Numbered from the stretch's first letter, positions 25,075 through 34,007 are shown. The stretch is DNA of 64,000 nt from Bradyrhizobium sp. (GCF_004799405.1 NZ_SSMW01000070.1:1-64000), one strand, 5' to 3'. A program made the numbers and translations. The notes: generated by a model not told the origin, from the letters alone.

Positions 25075-25362
25075 TTATCTACTCTTAGCTCTCATTGGCG
25101 TTGCGTAACGCGTCTTCATGACCTTATCCAAACCACCGCCCGCCGCGTGTTGATCCACAGCGGAAATAATGATGCTGTGAATATCTACGCCGCCTTCGCT
25201 GCGCTTCGACGTGGTCGCCTTCTTAAGTGTCTCGGCTGCGCGAGCGTTGCGCGGGTCGTCTGGATATTGTTTTGCCTTCCGCGAACGAAAATCGCTGGTC
25301 TTGGTGAGGCCGACAACAATAGATTCGACGCAAGCGCGTCGGTGGTCTTCTTCAAAGTTCAT
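25075..25362 (-). CDS. Hypothetical protein
   Basis: About 95 residues from ATG 25362 (NFEEDHRRACVESIVVGLTK and onward); a longer frame to 25518 has a non-coding look at its start. Charged, mostly helical, no membrane segment. It converges with the preceding secreted gene. No family recognised. Confidence 0.5.
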   Translation of the reverse strand: MNFEEDHRRACVESIVVGLTKTSDFRSRKAKQYPDDPRNARAAETLKKATTSKRSEGGVDIHSIIISAVDQHAAGGGLDKVMKTRYATPMRAKSR

Positions 25363-25541
25363 AATACTCTTCTTGAATGGCCGGTGGAAATACCGGCGGG
25401 AATGCCCACGAAAAACACCGCTCGTGGGCGTGCGGTAGATAGATTCATTTCTGTTAAAATTGGCGTTGCGAGTAACCTTCAAAAGCAAGGTTAAAAGGCG
25501 GGTCAGATTGCGCTCCAACTTGCAAGTTGTATGGCTCGTAT

Positions 25542-25727
25542 ATGTCCACGTCGTTTCACAACGCAGACAAACGCACCCACCGGAAGGTTATGCTCGTGGG
25601 CTTGCTGTTTTGCGCGGTCTTTGTGGCCGTCAGCTTCTTTGCGAGAGAGCAGCCGGAGAATACTTACGTTCTGCAAAAGGCTGATAAGCTGGTTCGTACC
25701 GCAGGCGCACCGCAGCCTACACCCTAG
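25542..25727 (+). CDS. Small membrane protein
   Basis: 61 residues from ATG 25542: a His/Lys-rich start (SFHNADKRTHRKV), one transmembrane helix (MLVGLLFCAVFVAVSFFA) and a short periplasmic tail. I recall close relatives in Bradyrhizobium. A start at 25527 is possible. Function unknown. Confidence 0.6.
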   Translation: MSTSFHNADKRTHRKVMLVGLLFCAVFVAVSFFAREQPENTYVLQKADKLVRTAGAPQPTP

Positions 25728-25747
25728 TAACGTTTAGATGGGCAATC

Positions 25748-25885
25748 ATGCCGCACTGGCGAGAGACGACACCCATAGCCGACGCGATACACGGCACGAA
25801 TGAAGCGGCCTACGCAGCGGGTTGGATAATCAGCGGTCTGGTCACGTTGGGCGTGATCTTAGCCGTTTGGGTGTTTGCGATTTAG
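25748..25885 (+). CDS. Very small membrane protein
   Basis: 45 residues: MPHWRETTPIADAIHGTNEA then AGWIISGLVTLGVILAVWVF, a clear single transmembrane helix at the C-terminus. It follows the preceding small membrane protein by 20 bases, so the two may be one unit. Called on coding appearance only. Confidence 0.45.
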   Translation: MPHWRETTPIADAIHGTNEAAYAAGWIISGLVTLGVILAVWVFAI

Positions 25886-26025
25886 TCAAATGGCGGTCGT
25901 GCTGGTCACGCTCATGTTCTTGTCGCACGGCGGGCAGCTTTAGCCGGTGCAGGGCCAACCAACTTATAACCAACGCTACCCGTGAACAAACGAGCACGAA
26001 CGCGATTGCATGTCGCGCTATTCGT

Positions 26026-26072
26026 CAATGTTTTCAGGGTTTTCCGGTGAACCATCGCCGCTCATAACGGTT
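26026..26072. repeat. Possible second attachment-site-like scar
   Basis: CAATGTTTTCAGGG-TTTT (26026) and GCTCATAACGGT (26060) also occur next to the tRNA-Met fragment (at 22038 and 21993), though in the opposite order. On the minus strand the segment reads PENPENIDE-stop, like the PKTPENIGG end of the integrase remnant. It may be a trace of another insertion; short matches of 12-14 bases could be chance. Confidence 0.3.
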
Positions 26073-26090
26073 CTCTTGCAGGTCGCCGAG

Positions 26091-26639
26091 CTAGGAACTC
26101 TTGGCACAGGATGCTGCTAGCTGCTCCGCAGCTTCGTCAAATTGCGCTTCGAGCCATACGTTTGTTCCACGCAGCCCCCTTGCAACTGCTAAGGCCCAAT
26201 CAAGATATTCCCGCCGTCGTTGGACGCTCCAGTCGTCCGGCGGACTTTTTACGAGGGATCTCAAATTCGCAGTCTTATCGGCGAGCTTGATGAATTTGGC
26301 CCGCTTGGAGTTTGCTGCGGCATGTTCAACTTGGAGCTTCTTGCGTACGGCCTTGTCCAGGCTCTTATCATCGGTAACTTCCATGACCAGACTAGCAATG
26401 TCGTCATTAAAGACCGATGCCAATTCTGCAGGAAGCGTAACCGTATCCTCGACCGTGTCATGCAACACCGCGGCTGCCACTAAATTTGCATCGAGACCTC
26501 CGGTGGCAGTAGCGACAAGCTCGGCGACCTCGGCGAGATGGTTGACGTAGGGCTCTTGCGCTTTGCCCTTGCGTTTCTGTGAGGTGTGGCGTTGCGCAGC
26601 AAAATGCCAAGCCCGACTTAACAGCAAGATATCTCTCAT
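26091..26639 (-). CDS. HD-domain (p)ppGpp hydrolase, Mesh1/SpoT-like
   Basis: 182 residues. HD-hydrolase signature: HTSQKRKGKAQEPYVNHLAE near the start, VLHDTVEDT (H60, D61, E64, D65) and KLADKTANLRSL. This pattern is that of single-domain SpoT hydrolases (SAH/Mesh1), which cut the 3' pyrophosphate from ppGpp. There is no synthetase, TGS or ACT domain. In islands such enzymes can be antitoxins to a small ppGpp/ppApp synthetase, but none is seen nearby. Confidence 0.8.
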   Translation of the reverse strand: MRDILLLSRAWHFAAQRHTSQKRKGKAQEPYVNHLAEVAELVATATGGLDANLVAAAVLHDTVEDTVTLPAELASVFNDDIASLVMEVTDDKSLDKAVRKKLQVEHAAANSKRAKFIKLADKTANLRSLVKSPPDDWSVQRRREYLDWALAVARGLRGTNVWLEAQFDEAAEQLAASCAKSS

Positions 26640-26672
26640 GGACCGCTTCCTTTCGTCGGCTCATCTCTTTGG

Positions 26673-26848
26673 CTAATCCAATTCGGCTTCTAACCGAAGT
26701 ATCCGAGCTTTGATTTCGGAATTGAATTCTTTGCCGTCTTTTCCATGGGTCACCCTGCTATGACAATTCGGACAAACGGCCGCTGCGTTTGCCGGATGAT
26801 CACTCCCGCCAATTCCAACCGTCCGCTTGGGTAAGAAGCCTCTCACGT
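26673..26848 (-). pseudogene. HNH nuclease C-terminal remnant
   Basis: The minus-strand frame reads FLPKRTVGIGGSDHPANAAA, then VCPNCHSRVTHGKDGKEFNS, and stops at 26673. DHPANAAAVCPNCHSRVTHG is the second half of an HNH domain (N, then CxxCH). The first half (the C..C and HH) is missing and upstream frames are broken. It is a decayed gene. Confidence 0.7.
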
Positions 26849-26924
26849 AACATCAGATCCGACTCAGATTCGGCTTCTCGTCGAAATTTAGCTTCCATCG
26901 ATTGGTAATATTTGATGGGGCGCA

Positions 26925-27161
26925 TCAGATCATCACGAGTTTGATGTCGCCGTCTTCAAAGGTTCGCGTCGCAAGAACGTCGCGCGCCATCTTTTCGATG
27001 ATCGTCCAATTTGCGAGAAGGTACTTCTGCGCCTGTACTTTCGTTGGAAATTTGGTTTGAAGAATGCAGCGCTGCCGCGCGTTACCGTTCGCTATTTGAA
27101 AAGATACCGTTTGAGGTCCCTCACTGATCTCTTGTTCGGTTGGCTTGGCAAGTTTCCGCAT
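26925..27161 (-). CDS. Small hypothetical protein
   Basis: 78 residues: MRKLAKPTEQEISEGPQTVS, FQIANG, a Lys-rich helix TKVQAQKYLLANWTIIEKMA and EDGDIKLVMI at the end. Compact alpha-beta pattern; resembles short rhizobial proteins. Function unknown. Confidence 0.55.
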   Translation of the reverse strand: MRKLAKPTEQEISEGPQTVSFQIANGNARQRCILQTKFPTKVQAQKYLLANWTIIEKMARDVLATRTFEDGDIKLVMI

Positions 27162-27344
27162 AAGCTGTTCCTTTATGAATCTTTGGTAACGCCAAGCTAT
27201 CGGGATGAGCTAGCTCATAGTCCCTTGGTGCGGCTTTACTATGACGCATTGCGCCGGGCGGCTTGTGATGGTCGCGGCGATACGATACTTTTTGAGAACT
27301 ATACTCGCGGTTCCCGGGCGTCGGGCGCGGGAACAATTGAGCGA

Positions 27345-27476
27345 ATTCCAGAAGCTTGGCGGCGGCCATCATTGCGGCCCGCGCCAAGGGTACAGGTCTC
27401 AAGCCGATCGCTCGCGAACTGGGAGTGGGCGTGGGCACGGTGCTGCGTGTAACCGGTGAAGCTAAGGCTGCATGAT
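27345..27476 (+). pseudogene. Serine-recombinase C-terminal helix-turn-helix remnant
   Basis: In one plus-strand frame, just after a stop, SRSLAAAIIAARAKGTGLKP then IARELGVGVGTVLRVTG ends at a TGA at 27474-27476. This is the C-terminal HTH of resolvase/invertase-type serine recombinases. The catalytic domain is absent. The rest of 27162-27344 shows nothing recognisable. Its stop overlaps the ATG of the HNH gene. Confidence 0.6.
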
Positions 27477-28602
27477 GACGACCTCGAACCGTTGTGTGCG
27501 TTGCGACTGTCCTATCGACGGAAGCAACGATTCCGAAGAGCACGTGATCCAGAACTCGGTTGGCGGCCGTCTGAAGGTGCGTGGGTTCATTTGCCGCGGC
27601 TGCAACAACCGAACAGGCGAGACCTGGGATGCGGTGTTTGCCGAGCAAACTAATTTTTTCTGCCACTTCTTCGGCGTCGTCCGGGAGCGGGGCGAACCCC
27701 CGCCGCAGCCGATTGTGACCACGGCTGGCGAGCAGCTGCTGATGCAGCCTGGCGGTGGGTTCAAAATGCAGAACCCCGTCTTTAAGGAAATCCCCACGGA
27801 GGGCGGTAAGCAGGTCCAGATCAAGGCGCGCGATCGACGCGAGGCCACGACCATGCTCGAGGGCCTGGCACGGAAATACCCTAAGGTCGACGTCGCTGCT
27901 GAAATGGCCAAGGCCACAGCGGACCACACCTATCCTGAGGGCGTGATGCGTCTGGATATACACTTCGGCGGTCCCTCGGCCGGACGCTCGGTCGTCAAAA
28001 CCGCGACCGCGTTCGCCTTCCACTGTGGGGTGCCGATTGAGCAATGCGATCTGGCAGTCGCGTATCTGCGCGACGAAGTCGCCGAACCGGCCTTTGGAGA
28101 TTATTTTGAACGGGATTTGGTCACCGGTCGGCCAGTCGGCGTGCCCATCCATTGCGTGGCGGTGACCGGAGATCCTGAAACCGGCATGTTGCTGGGGTAT
28201 GTCGAGTTTTTCGGGGTGCAGCGCGTCGTCGTCTGTCTCTCGCAATCGTACGCCGGGCCGCTGCTCGCGCGGGCGTATGGGCTGGACCCGACGACCGGCA
28301 AGATGATGCCTTTGCAGGTCGAACTGGCCTTCTCCGCTACCGACGTCAAGGCGATCTACAACTATGAGCGAGTTCCGGATGGATCGAGGGAGCGCGCCTT
28401 CGATGCGGTTGTGCCGACAGCTATGAAACGCAACTTCGACCGCGCGATCGCTCACGAAAGCGCGCGCGCGACACAATATGCATTCGAAAACTGCGGCGCG
28501 AAGCCGGGGGACAAGATTACACCAGAACTAGCAAAGAAAATAGCCGAGCTTGCGACGGAAAGAATGATGCCGTTCATCCAGCGGCATGCTCGCCGCCGGT
28601 GA
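27472..28602 (+). CDS. HNH endonuclease-like protein
   Basis: 376 residues (ATG 27472 or 27475). The N-terminus is a treble-clef HNH of the HNH_5 kind: CVRCDCPIDG...SEEHVIQNSVGGRLK...FICRGCNNRTGETWD, with CxxC, EEH and CxxCN in order. The long C-terminal part (about 100-376) has no recognised fold but is well formed. It starts within the end of a recombinase remnant and lies close to the Gabija genes, so a defence role is plausible. Confidence 0.75.
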   Translation: MMTTSNRCVRCDCPIDGSNDSEEHVIQNSVGGRLKVRGFICRGCNNRTGETWDAVFAEQTNFFCHFFGVVRERGEPPPQPIVTTAGEQLLMQPGGGFKMQNPVFKEIPTEGGKQVQIKARDRREATTMLEGLARKYPKVDVAAEMAKATADHTYPEGVMRLDIHFGGPSAGRSVVKTATAFAFHCGVPIEQCDLAVAYLRDEVAEPAFGDYFERDLVTGRPVGVPIHCVAVTGDPETGMLLGYVEFFGVQRVVVCLSQSYAGPLLARAYGLDPTTGKMMPLQVELAFSATDVKAIYNYERVPDGSRERAFDAVVPTAMKRNFDRAIAHESARATQYAFENCGAKPGDKITPELAKKIAELATERMMPFIQRHARRR

Positions 28603-28699
28603 CGTGGCGACGGTCGGATGACGGTGCCGGCCGCCTCTGGCATGCGGTGGTTCGCGGGATGCCAGCCTGCGCCAATTGGCGTACCCGCCGCGGGATAAA

Positions 28700-29263
28700 T
28701 TAGATGTCTCTGGGTGCGGGCGGCGACGTCGGTCGAAAACATATTCCGGCCGCCGTACCTAACTGCCGCTCCACCCGGGCCACGACTAACTCAAATGCTT
28801 CAATATGGTCTGCGATCTGATCAACCAGCGTATTCATGTCGCTCAAGCTTGTTGGCTGCGGACCCATCACAATTCTTTTTCGTGCCGAAATCTCCAACCG
28901 ATAGGGATTTCCGGTTTCCCTGTCCCAGTTCCAGGAGTCGTGGACAGCGCGGTTTCTCTTGTCGCCCAGTCCGCGGGTCTTTTCGGCAAACTGGTTGATG
29001 GTTTTGATCAGGGCGTCGTCACCGCCGTGCATGCGGACGAGCGAAACGAACGCGTCTAACGCCCGACCAGGACCCGGAATCTGAGATGTCAGGCACGCGC
29101 CCGCCTCATCGCCTACCTTTGCGAAAACCCACAAACTGCTGTGCAGCATGTGTTCGAACGCCGCCCAATTCGAAGCAACCTTGCCGACGGCGGCGTACAG
29201 GTGCTGCCGGTCGGCATCGTCTTTGATGAACTTGCGCAAGCTTTCTTCATCGTTGATGGGCAT
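28700..29263 (-). CDS. Hypothetical protein with HEPN-like RNxxxH motif
   Basis: 187 residues, all-helical. GLGDKRNRAVHDSWNWD carries R103-N-R-A-V-H108, the Rx4H signature of many HEPN domains. NWAAFEHMLHSSLWV and the final helix AFELVVARVERQL fit a helical bundle. There is no membrane segment. It lies just downstream of gajB on the same strand (about 150-base gap). Toxin or RNA-binding role inferred from the motif only. Confidence 0.55.
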   Translation of the reverse strand: MPINDEESLRKFIKDDADRQHLYAAVGKVASNWAAFEHMLHSSLWVFAKVGDEAGACLTSQIPGPGRALDAFVSLVRMHGGDDALIKTINQFAEKTRGLGDKRNRAVHDSWNWDRETGNPYRLEISARKRIVMGPQPTSLSDMNTLVDQIADHIEAFELVVARVERQLGTAAGICFRPTSPPAPRDI

Positions 29264-29414
29264 CAGGCGAGGTCACTCCGTCACTCTCGGGCCCCATACC
29301 GCCAGCGGCGCCGGCGGGACGCAACGGCGATCTTATGCTGAATGGCCGACCACCAACGGCGCCGAAAGCGTGCTCGCCTGGCTCATCGTGCGAAGAAAAC
29401 TGCACTGGTTCATC

Positions 29415-30836
29415 CTAAGGATTAAGGACGTTGGTGTCAGAACAAATAACGAGTGTACGGCTGCCGCGCGTCATCGCGACGTATAGGTGGTTATGGTCCA
29501 TGACTTCGGGGTTCACGATCACCGCGACATCCGCTTCCAGACCCTTTAGCAGAAGCGTGCTGCCAACGGTGCGTTTTGCCAAGGGTCTGCCAATGAGCCG
29601 CGATTGTTCCCGGACCTGAACCGCGGCGTCATAAATGGATGGTCCATCCGCCGAACCGCATAGCTGAAACATCTTGTGACATCCCCGCAGAACCGGCGGG
29701 CGATGGGCACGCACGCCTCCGTCCTTGTTGATGGCAGCCAGCAACGCAGACGCTCCGGCATAACTGGGTTTGTCCGCGAATGCCAAGGCCGCCTGTTCGG
29801 TCTCGGTCGGATCCTTCCTAGCTTTGCCGGATTGAAGGCTGCCGACGCGGGCGAGCAAGTCGTCGGGTCCCACGTTCACCATTACCTGAGACGCGAATTG
29901 GACAAGGCGATAGAGGGCGTTGCTGGCGCTCAGATCGAATGCGCGCGCAAAATCCACAAGGTCGCGCAGGTCCACGCTTTCCGCAGCGACAGCGCCGGGA
30001 GTTTGCCTAGCGAAACGCCGTTGCTCCGTCGGCTTGGTGGAATCGGCGATAATGAGAATCGATCCATCGGCAGTCGGCGCTTTCGTCAAGCACGCCTTGA
30101 GGCGCAGCGCGTGATCGTCCGATCCGTCGAGCGCCATGTGAATTACATTCTTTGGCGCTGAAGCCAAATCAATGCTGCCGCCGGCCAAAAGCGTTTTGCG
30201 AACGCCAAGCAGCCATTGTCCAAACGCCTTTTCCCCGGCATTGATCCAACGCCAAGGCGTCTTCAACTCGCCCGCATCACCGAAGCTGGCGAGGACGTCA
30301 GTATCCCAGTCGACGAGCGCGTTGCCCTTGAAGCCGAAGATCGCTTGCATGGGATCGCCCAGTACGCAGCAGCGCAGCGGATCGGCAAGGAAAACCACCA
30401 TCTTATGTTGGACCTGCGAACAGTCCTGATATTCATCGACAAACAGCCGGTCATACGTTGCCGCTAGAATTTCATCGAGATGCTCTTCATTGAGCAATCT
30501 CACCGCGGCATCGCGGATAGTCGGATAGTCGGTCGCGGGATGGGCTAGCTCAAGTATTGCGGTATCGTGGCCACTGCGCTTCGGAAACATTGATATCAAC
30601 CGCATGGCGAAGCCATCGAGCGTGGCCAAGCGATACTTGGATGGCGCAACGCCCGCACAATCAAGCCGGCCTCGAAGCGCGGCCACGCCAGCATTCGTAT
30701 GTGTCAGGACGAGGACAGGCTTGGGTCCTTCATGCCGCGACAAGGCGCTTGCGATCAGCTGTGTCTTGCCGCATCCCGCAGGAGCGGTGATCGCGCCTTT
30801 CTCAATGCTAAGCAGATCGATTTCAGGATCGGCCAT
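29415..30836 (-). CDS. gajB: Gabija UvrD-like helicase GajB
   Basis: 473 residues from ATG 30836. SF1 helicase motifs: Walker A APAGCGKT (about 18-25), motif Ia VLTHTNAGVAAL, motif II VDEYQD (133-138), motif III GDPMQAIFGF (160-169) and motif VI LYVAMTRGS near the end. Compact size and pairing with an OLD-type nuclease mark it as GajB, which senses DNA ends/unwinding and activates GajA. Start at 30836 overlaps the end of gajA by about 14 bases; an upstream start would lengthen the overlap. Confidence 0.9.
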   Translation of the reverse strand: MADPEIDLLSIEKGAITAPAGCGKTQLIASALSRHEGPKPVLVLTHTNAGVAALRGRLDCAGVAPSKYRLATLDGFAMRLISMFPKRSGHDTAILELAHPATDYPTIRDAAVRLLNEEHLDEILAATYDRLFVDEYQDCSQVQHKMVVFLADPLRCCVLGDPMQAIFGFKGNALVDWDTDVLASFGDAGELKTPWRWINAGEKAFGQWLLGVRKTLLAGGSIDLASAPKNVIHMALDGSDDHALRLKACLTKAPTADGSILIIADSTKPTEQRRFARQTPGAVAAESVDLRDLVDFARAFDLSASNALYRLVQFASQVMVNVGPDDLLARVGSLQSGKARKDPTETEQAALAFADKPSYAGASALLAAINKDGGVRAHRPPVLRGCHKMFQLCGSADGPSIYDAAVQVREQSRLIGRPLAKRTVGSTLLLKGLEADVAVIVNPEVMDHNHLYVAMTRGSRTLVICSDTNVLNP

Positions 30837-32535
30837 CTTCGATCCACGCGAACACGCCCTCGACGATCGCGCGGAACTCGGCACCGCATTTCGCCAAAGC
30901 TGGCCCGACGATTTCCCGGCCGCAATGCTCCATCGCCGTCACGTTTTTGAACCACGCAGCGCTTTTTGTCGCGCATGCCTTCGTCAGGCAGGCGCGGATA
31001 TCCTTGGTGATACTTGCCCGGCAATCTTTGAGGGTCAATTTCCCGGCAGAGATCGATTTGATGTGTTCGCCGACCAGATCCTCGCCGTGCAGTGTGACGG
31101 CATATTCCAGCAGCTTCGTCACGGCATCGGAGGGCAGGGCGTCGAATAATTCATCTTCGAGCGCGCGTCCCGCGCTCCATTTAAATATCGCTCCGACGAC
31201 CTTAACGAAGATACCTTCTGCTGTTTTATCGGGCTGCACGTCATCGTCACGCAAGACGTTTGTGCGGTAGCCCAGGCTTCGGAACGCTTTGGCGCGCGGA
31301 TAAATGTTGTCGCAGCCCTTGGCGTCGACAAGCGCGAGGCCAAGCGCCTCGATGGTGACTTTGCCTTGCGACGCCCGGAACTGATCGATGCCGCGCACAA
31401 GGCCAACTTCGCTTGCGCCTTCGCACACCAAGACCGATGAGCTCAAGAATGCCTCCGGGCACATCCGAACCGTGCCTTGGATGGTAGGTTTCGATCCGAC
31501 GAGTACGGCTTTATGCCCATCTTTGCCATGTCGAAGTACCGTCAGCTGGTTCGCCGACAATTCGCGGACGGTTACGGGCGAATGCGTCGTCAAGAACCCT
31601 TGCAGCGGCGGTGGCTCTTCCTTTGAACCAATGGAATGAAGCAGCCGGATAAGCCGGTGTGGCTCCAACCCATGTTCCACCTCGTCAATCAGGATGACGG
31701 TCGCATCCTTAGCGGCTTTTCGTTGCAGGCCGGCGACCAGCAATCGTGCCGAGCCCGTGCCGAGCCCGCGAAGCGGAATGCCGTCTTCGTTGTGAAGGGC
31801 AATTGTGCCGCCACTAAATGACACGGAATGCGCATCAAGCAATGCCTTGGGATGCGCGCCAATGTCAATCCCGAGGTCGCGGGCCGTGTCGCCAACGATC
31901 CCGAGCGTTACGGAGAGCTGCTTTTCGGCCATGTCGCCGAAGGTCGCTCGGGCTTGCCGTGCTGCCTCGGCCATCGCGCCAGAAGTCTCCGCCTTTTCAT
32001 CGGAAAGCTTGGTCAGTACTGAACCACGCCGCCACGCCAAATCGTTCTCGGCATAAGCGCCGATCCGGGTCGCGCAAAGCCTGATGCGATCACTCCATGT
32101 GAGGTAGCGGGTTTGGCCCTGTGCCTCGGCGCGCTCGGACACCAGCGTCCATACCGGCTCAAGATCGCTTTTGACGGTCAGGTTCAGGGTGAGAACCGTC
32201 TCCGCGCCGTGCTCCGGTTCGTCATCGATCACGCCCGTCTCGGCATTAAATGATCGCAGGTAGTTGCCATAGGTCTCCATGCTCTTGAGACCGTCATCCA
32301 GCTCACCGATGGTGATCGAGATCGAGACCGGCTCGGTTACATCAAGGCCGTGGAAATCCGCATCCGAGAAAGAAAGGTTACGCCGCGCGCCAACACAAAA
32401 GTCAATCGCATTGAGAACGGAGGACTTGCCCGCATCACCGGGACCGATGAGGCAGTTCAAACCTTCTGCCGGTCGCCATGTAAATGTCTTTAGGCAGCGA
32501 AAATTTCGGATGTCGATGAAGCGAATGCGGGCCAA
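30823..32535 (-). CDS. gajA: Gabija OLD-family nuclease GajA
   Basis: 570 residues. ATPase domain: Walker A GPGDAGKS (31-38), the RGLGTGSARLL signature region (256-266), Walker B VILIDEVEHGLE (280-291) and the H-loop THSP. TOPRIM domain: VLVCEGASEVG (E372), ALVDAKG (D404) and LRDDDV (D430-432). Architecture and length are as in GajA, a sequence-specific DNA-nicking endonuclease normally held off by nucleotides and released when phage depletes them. First gene of a two-gene operon with gajB; transcription should start in the 540-base gap to its right. Confidence 0.9.
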   Translation of the reverse strand: MARIRFIDIRNFRCLKTFTWRPAEGLNCLIGPGDAGKSSVLNAIDFCVGARRNLSFSDADFHGLDVTEPVSISITIGELDDGLKSMETYGNYLRSFNAETGVIDDEPEHGAETVLTLNLTVKSDLEPVWTLVSERAEAQGQTRYLTWSDRIRLCATRIGAYAENDLAWRRGSVLTKLSDEKAETSGAMAEAARQARATFGDMAEKQLSVTLGIVGDTARDLGIDIGAHPKALLDAHSVSFSGGTIALHNEDGIPLRGLGTGSARLLVAGLQRKAAKDATVILIDEVEHGLEPHRLIRLLHSIGSKEEPPPLQGFLTTHSPVTVRELSANQLTVLRHGKDGHKAVLVGSKPTIQGTVRMCPEAFLSSSVLVCEGASEVGLVRGIDQFRASQGKVTIEALGLALVDAKGCDNIYPRAKAFRSLGYRTNVLRDDDVQPDKTAEGIFVKVVGAIFKWSAGRALEDELFDALPSDAVTKLLEYAVTLHGEDLVGEHIKSISAGKLTLKDCRASITKDIRACLTKACATKSAAWFKNVTAMEHCGREIVGPALAKCGAEFRAIVEGVFAWIEDGRS

Positions 32536-33078
32536 GGGTAAACCACTCGGTCATGGGAATGTGTGCAATAGTACAATTCAACAGCCTTTACTTGCCATGG
32601 AAAAGGGATGCAACCCAAGGAAAGAAGGCACGGCCGACAACAGGTCGTCGCGCGCCGGTTGGTGCTGTTTTGCTGCCGTCGCTGAAAGTCCGGGGAAGAT
32701 GTTTGTACAAAAGGTACGAAGGAAGCTTCTTATGTCGAGAAACGCCGGCGGGGCCAATCTTGCATACCGGATCCCGCATCGCGAAATGTCAACAACAGAC
32801 GTTTCAAAAGGTGGGGCGGAAGGTGGGGCGGTCGATAAAAAGAAACCAAATTCTGGGCAAAAAAGCAGGGCGCGGCCGGCATCACCACAGCCGCGCCCTA
32901 CGTCGCCGGTCAATGGGGCAGGGGGGATAACCGGCTCCCGAAAGAACGCACGGCGCCCCAAAGTCGTTCCCGGAGCCCCAATTATTTTTTACACGGTTAA
33001 TTGATATTCACCCGGAGAACCGCCGCCGGTTCCGTCGCGTTGTCGGTTAGTCGCTACAAACGACAGGGCAGGCCGAAC
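32536..33078. other. Island edge: non-coding stretch
   Basis: No convincing gene. It contains a hairpin (AGGGCGCGGC 32867-32876 / GCCGCGCCCT 32890-32899) without a T run, a short direct repeat AGGTGGGGCGG, and an AT-rich tract near 32980-33010. This is where the accessory island passes into core chromosome. The gajA promoter should lie in its left part. Confidence 0.45.
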
Positions 33079-33465
33079 ATGCCGCAGATATCAAGAGGAA
33101 TTTTCGGAGTGATCGCGCTCCCGCTGATGTTCGGCGCCGTTCAGTTGGCCTCGGGGCGCGATCTTGCGGGAACAAGTTGGACCCCATCGGGAACCACCGA
33201 AGCCGCCATCAACCGCGCCGCCAAGGCCGACCGGATCGCCGGCGTCGCATCGCCGCCGTCGCAGATGCGGACAATCTCGCTTCGGCTGGCCAGCCTTCCC
33301 GATACTTCGGTGGTTTTCCGGGTGCCGCTGACCGAGGCAGCGCGCAACGGCCCGACGGCTCCGGCAAAACCGGGAAGGTGGAAGATGACGCTGGCCTGCG
33401 AGCCCGTCGTCAGCGTATTGACCGAAGTCGCCAGACAGCTTCAGCCCGGCCGCTGCGTGACCTGA
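33079..33465 (+). CDS. Conserved hypothetical secreted protein
   Basis: 128 residues from ATG 33079: hydrophobic signal GIFGVIALPLMFGAVQLAS, then a mature part with CEPVVSVLTEVARQLQPGRC, holding two Cys that could form a disulfide. It resembles an envelope protein of Bradyrhizobium; no named family. A longer frame from 33001 is less likely. Confidence 0.65.
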   Translation: MPQISRGIFGVIALPLMFGAVQLASGRDLAGTSWTPSGTTEAAINRAAKADRIAGVASPPSQMRTISLRLASLPDTSVVFRVPLTEAARNGPTAPAKPGRWKMTLACEPVVSVLTEVARQLQPGRCVT

Positions 33466-33518
33466 AACGGACGCGGTTTTTTGCAAACTGACCGGCTTGT
33501 TCCGTCAAGCCTTTAGTC

Positions 33519-33541
33519 ATGCCCGGACTTGATCCGGGCAT
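33519..33541. repeat. REP-like palindrome
   Basis: ATGCCCGGA-CTTGA-TCCGGGCAT, preceded by GTC, lies between convergent genes. It belongs to the same family as palindromes at 50161, 61877 and 61932. Confidence 0.7.
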
Positions 33542-33569
33542 CCATCAAAGCTTCGGCGGCGCCTCTACA

Positions 33570-34007
33570 TTACTCCGCCGGCGCTTCGCCGCTCGGGGGC
33601 GCGTGGCGGCTTGCCAGCAGGCCCAGCGCCAGTCCGCCGACTGCCAGGATCGGGATCAACTTCTTGACGCCGATGGCGCGGATCAACTGGATGCCGGTCG
33701 CAACCAGCATCGGATCGGCAAGCGCGGTCTGCAGGGCCGACTTCTCATTCTCCCTGGCGTGGGTCTTGACCTGATTTTTGCGCACCGCGTAGCAGGCCGC
33801 CACGACCAGCGCGACCACAAAGAATATGGCGGCGCCAGTCAGGCAGGCTTCAATCAGGCCAAAATTCTGCAGCACGTAGATGAACGCCGCCGCGCACAGG
33901 AAGCATAACGTGATGAACAGCGCCAACGCCGCCACCGCGCCCAGCTCGGTCAGCCGCAACGCGGTGCCGGTCGACTCCTTGAAATCATCGATCATGCGCG
34001 CAAACAT
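33570..34007 (-). CDS. Holin-like phage-holin-superfamily membrane protein
   Basis: 145 residues from ATG 34007 (FARMIDDFKESTGTALRLTE); a longer frame begins at 34028. Two strong helices (AALALFITLCFLCAAAFIYV and TGAAIFFVVALVVAACYAV) and a C-terminal hydrophobic stretch (LIPILAVGGLALGLLAS). Fits the small holin_X/YqjE-type membrane proteins that sit beside DUF883 genes, as here. Probably an inner-membrane stress protein. Confidence 0.65.
   Translation of the reverse strand: MFARMIDDFKESTGTALRLTELGAVAALALFITLCFLCAAAFIYVLQNFGLIEACLTGAAIFFVVALVVAACYAVRKNQVKTHARENEKSALQTALADPMLVATGIQLIRAIGVKKLIPILAVGGLALGLLASRHAPPSGEAPAE

Noticed and set aside
27121..28476. 451-residue frame opposite the HNH protein
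   Set aside because: The HNH cysteines on the plus strand are clear; the antisense frame is Arg/His-rich and featureless.
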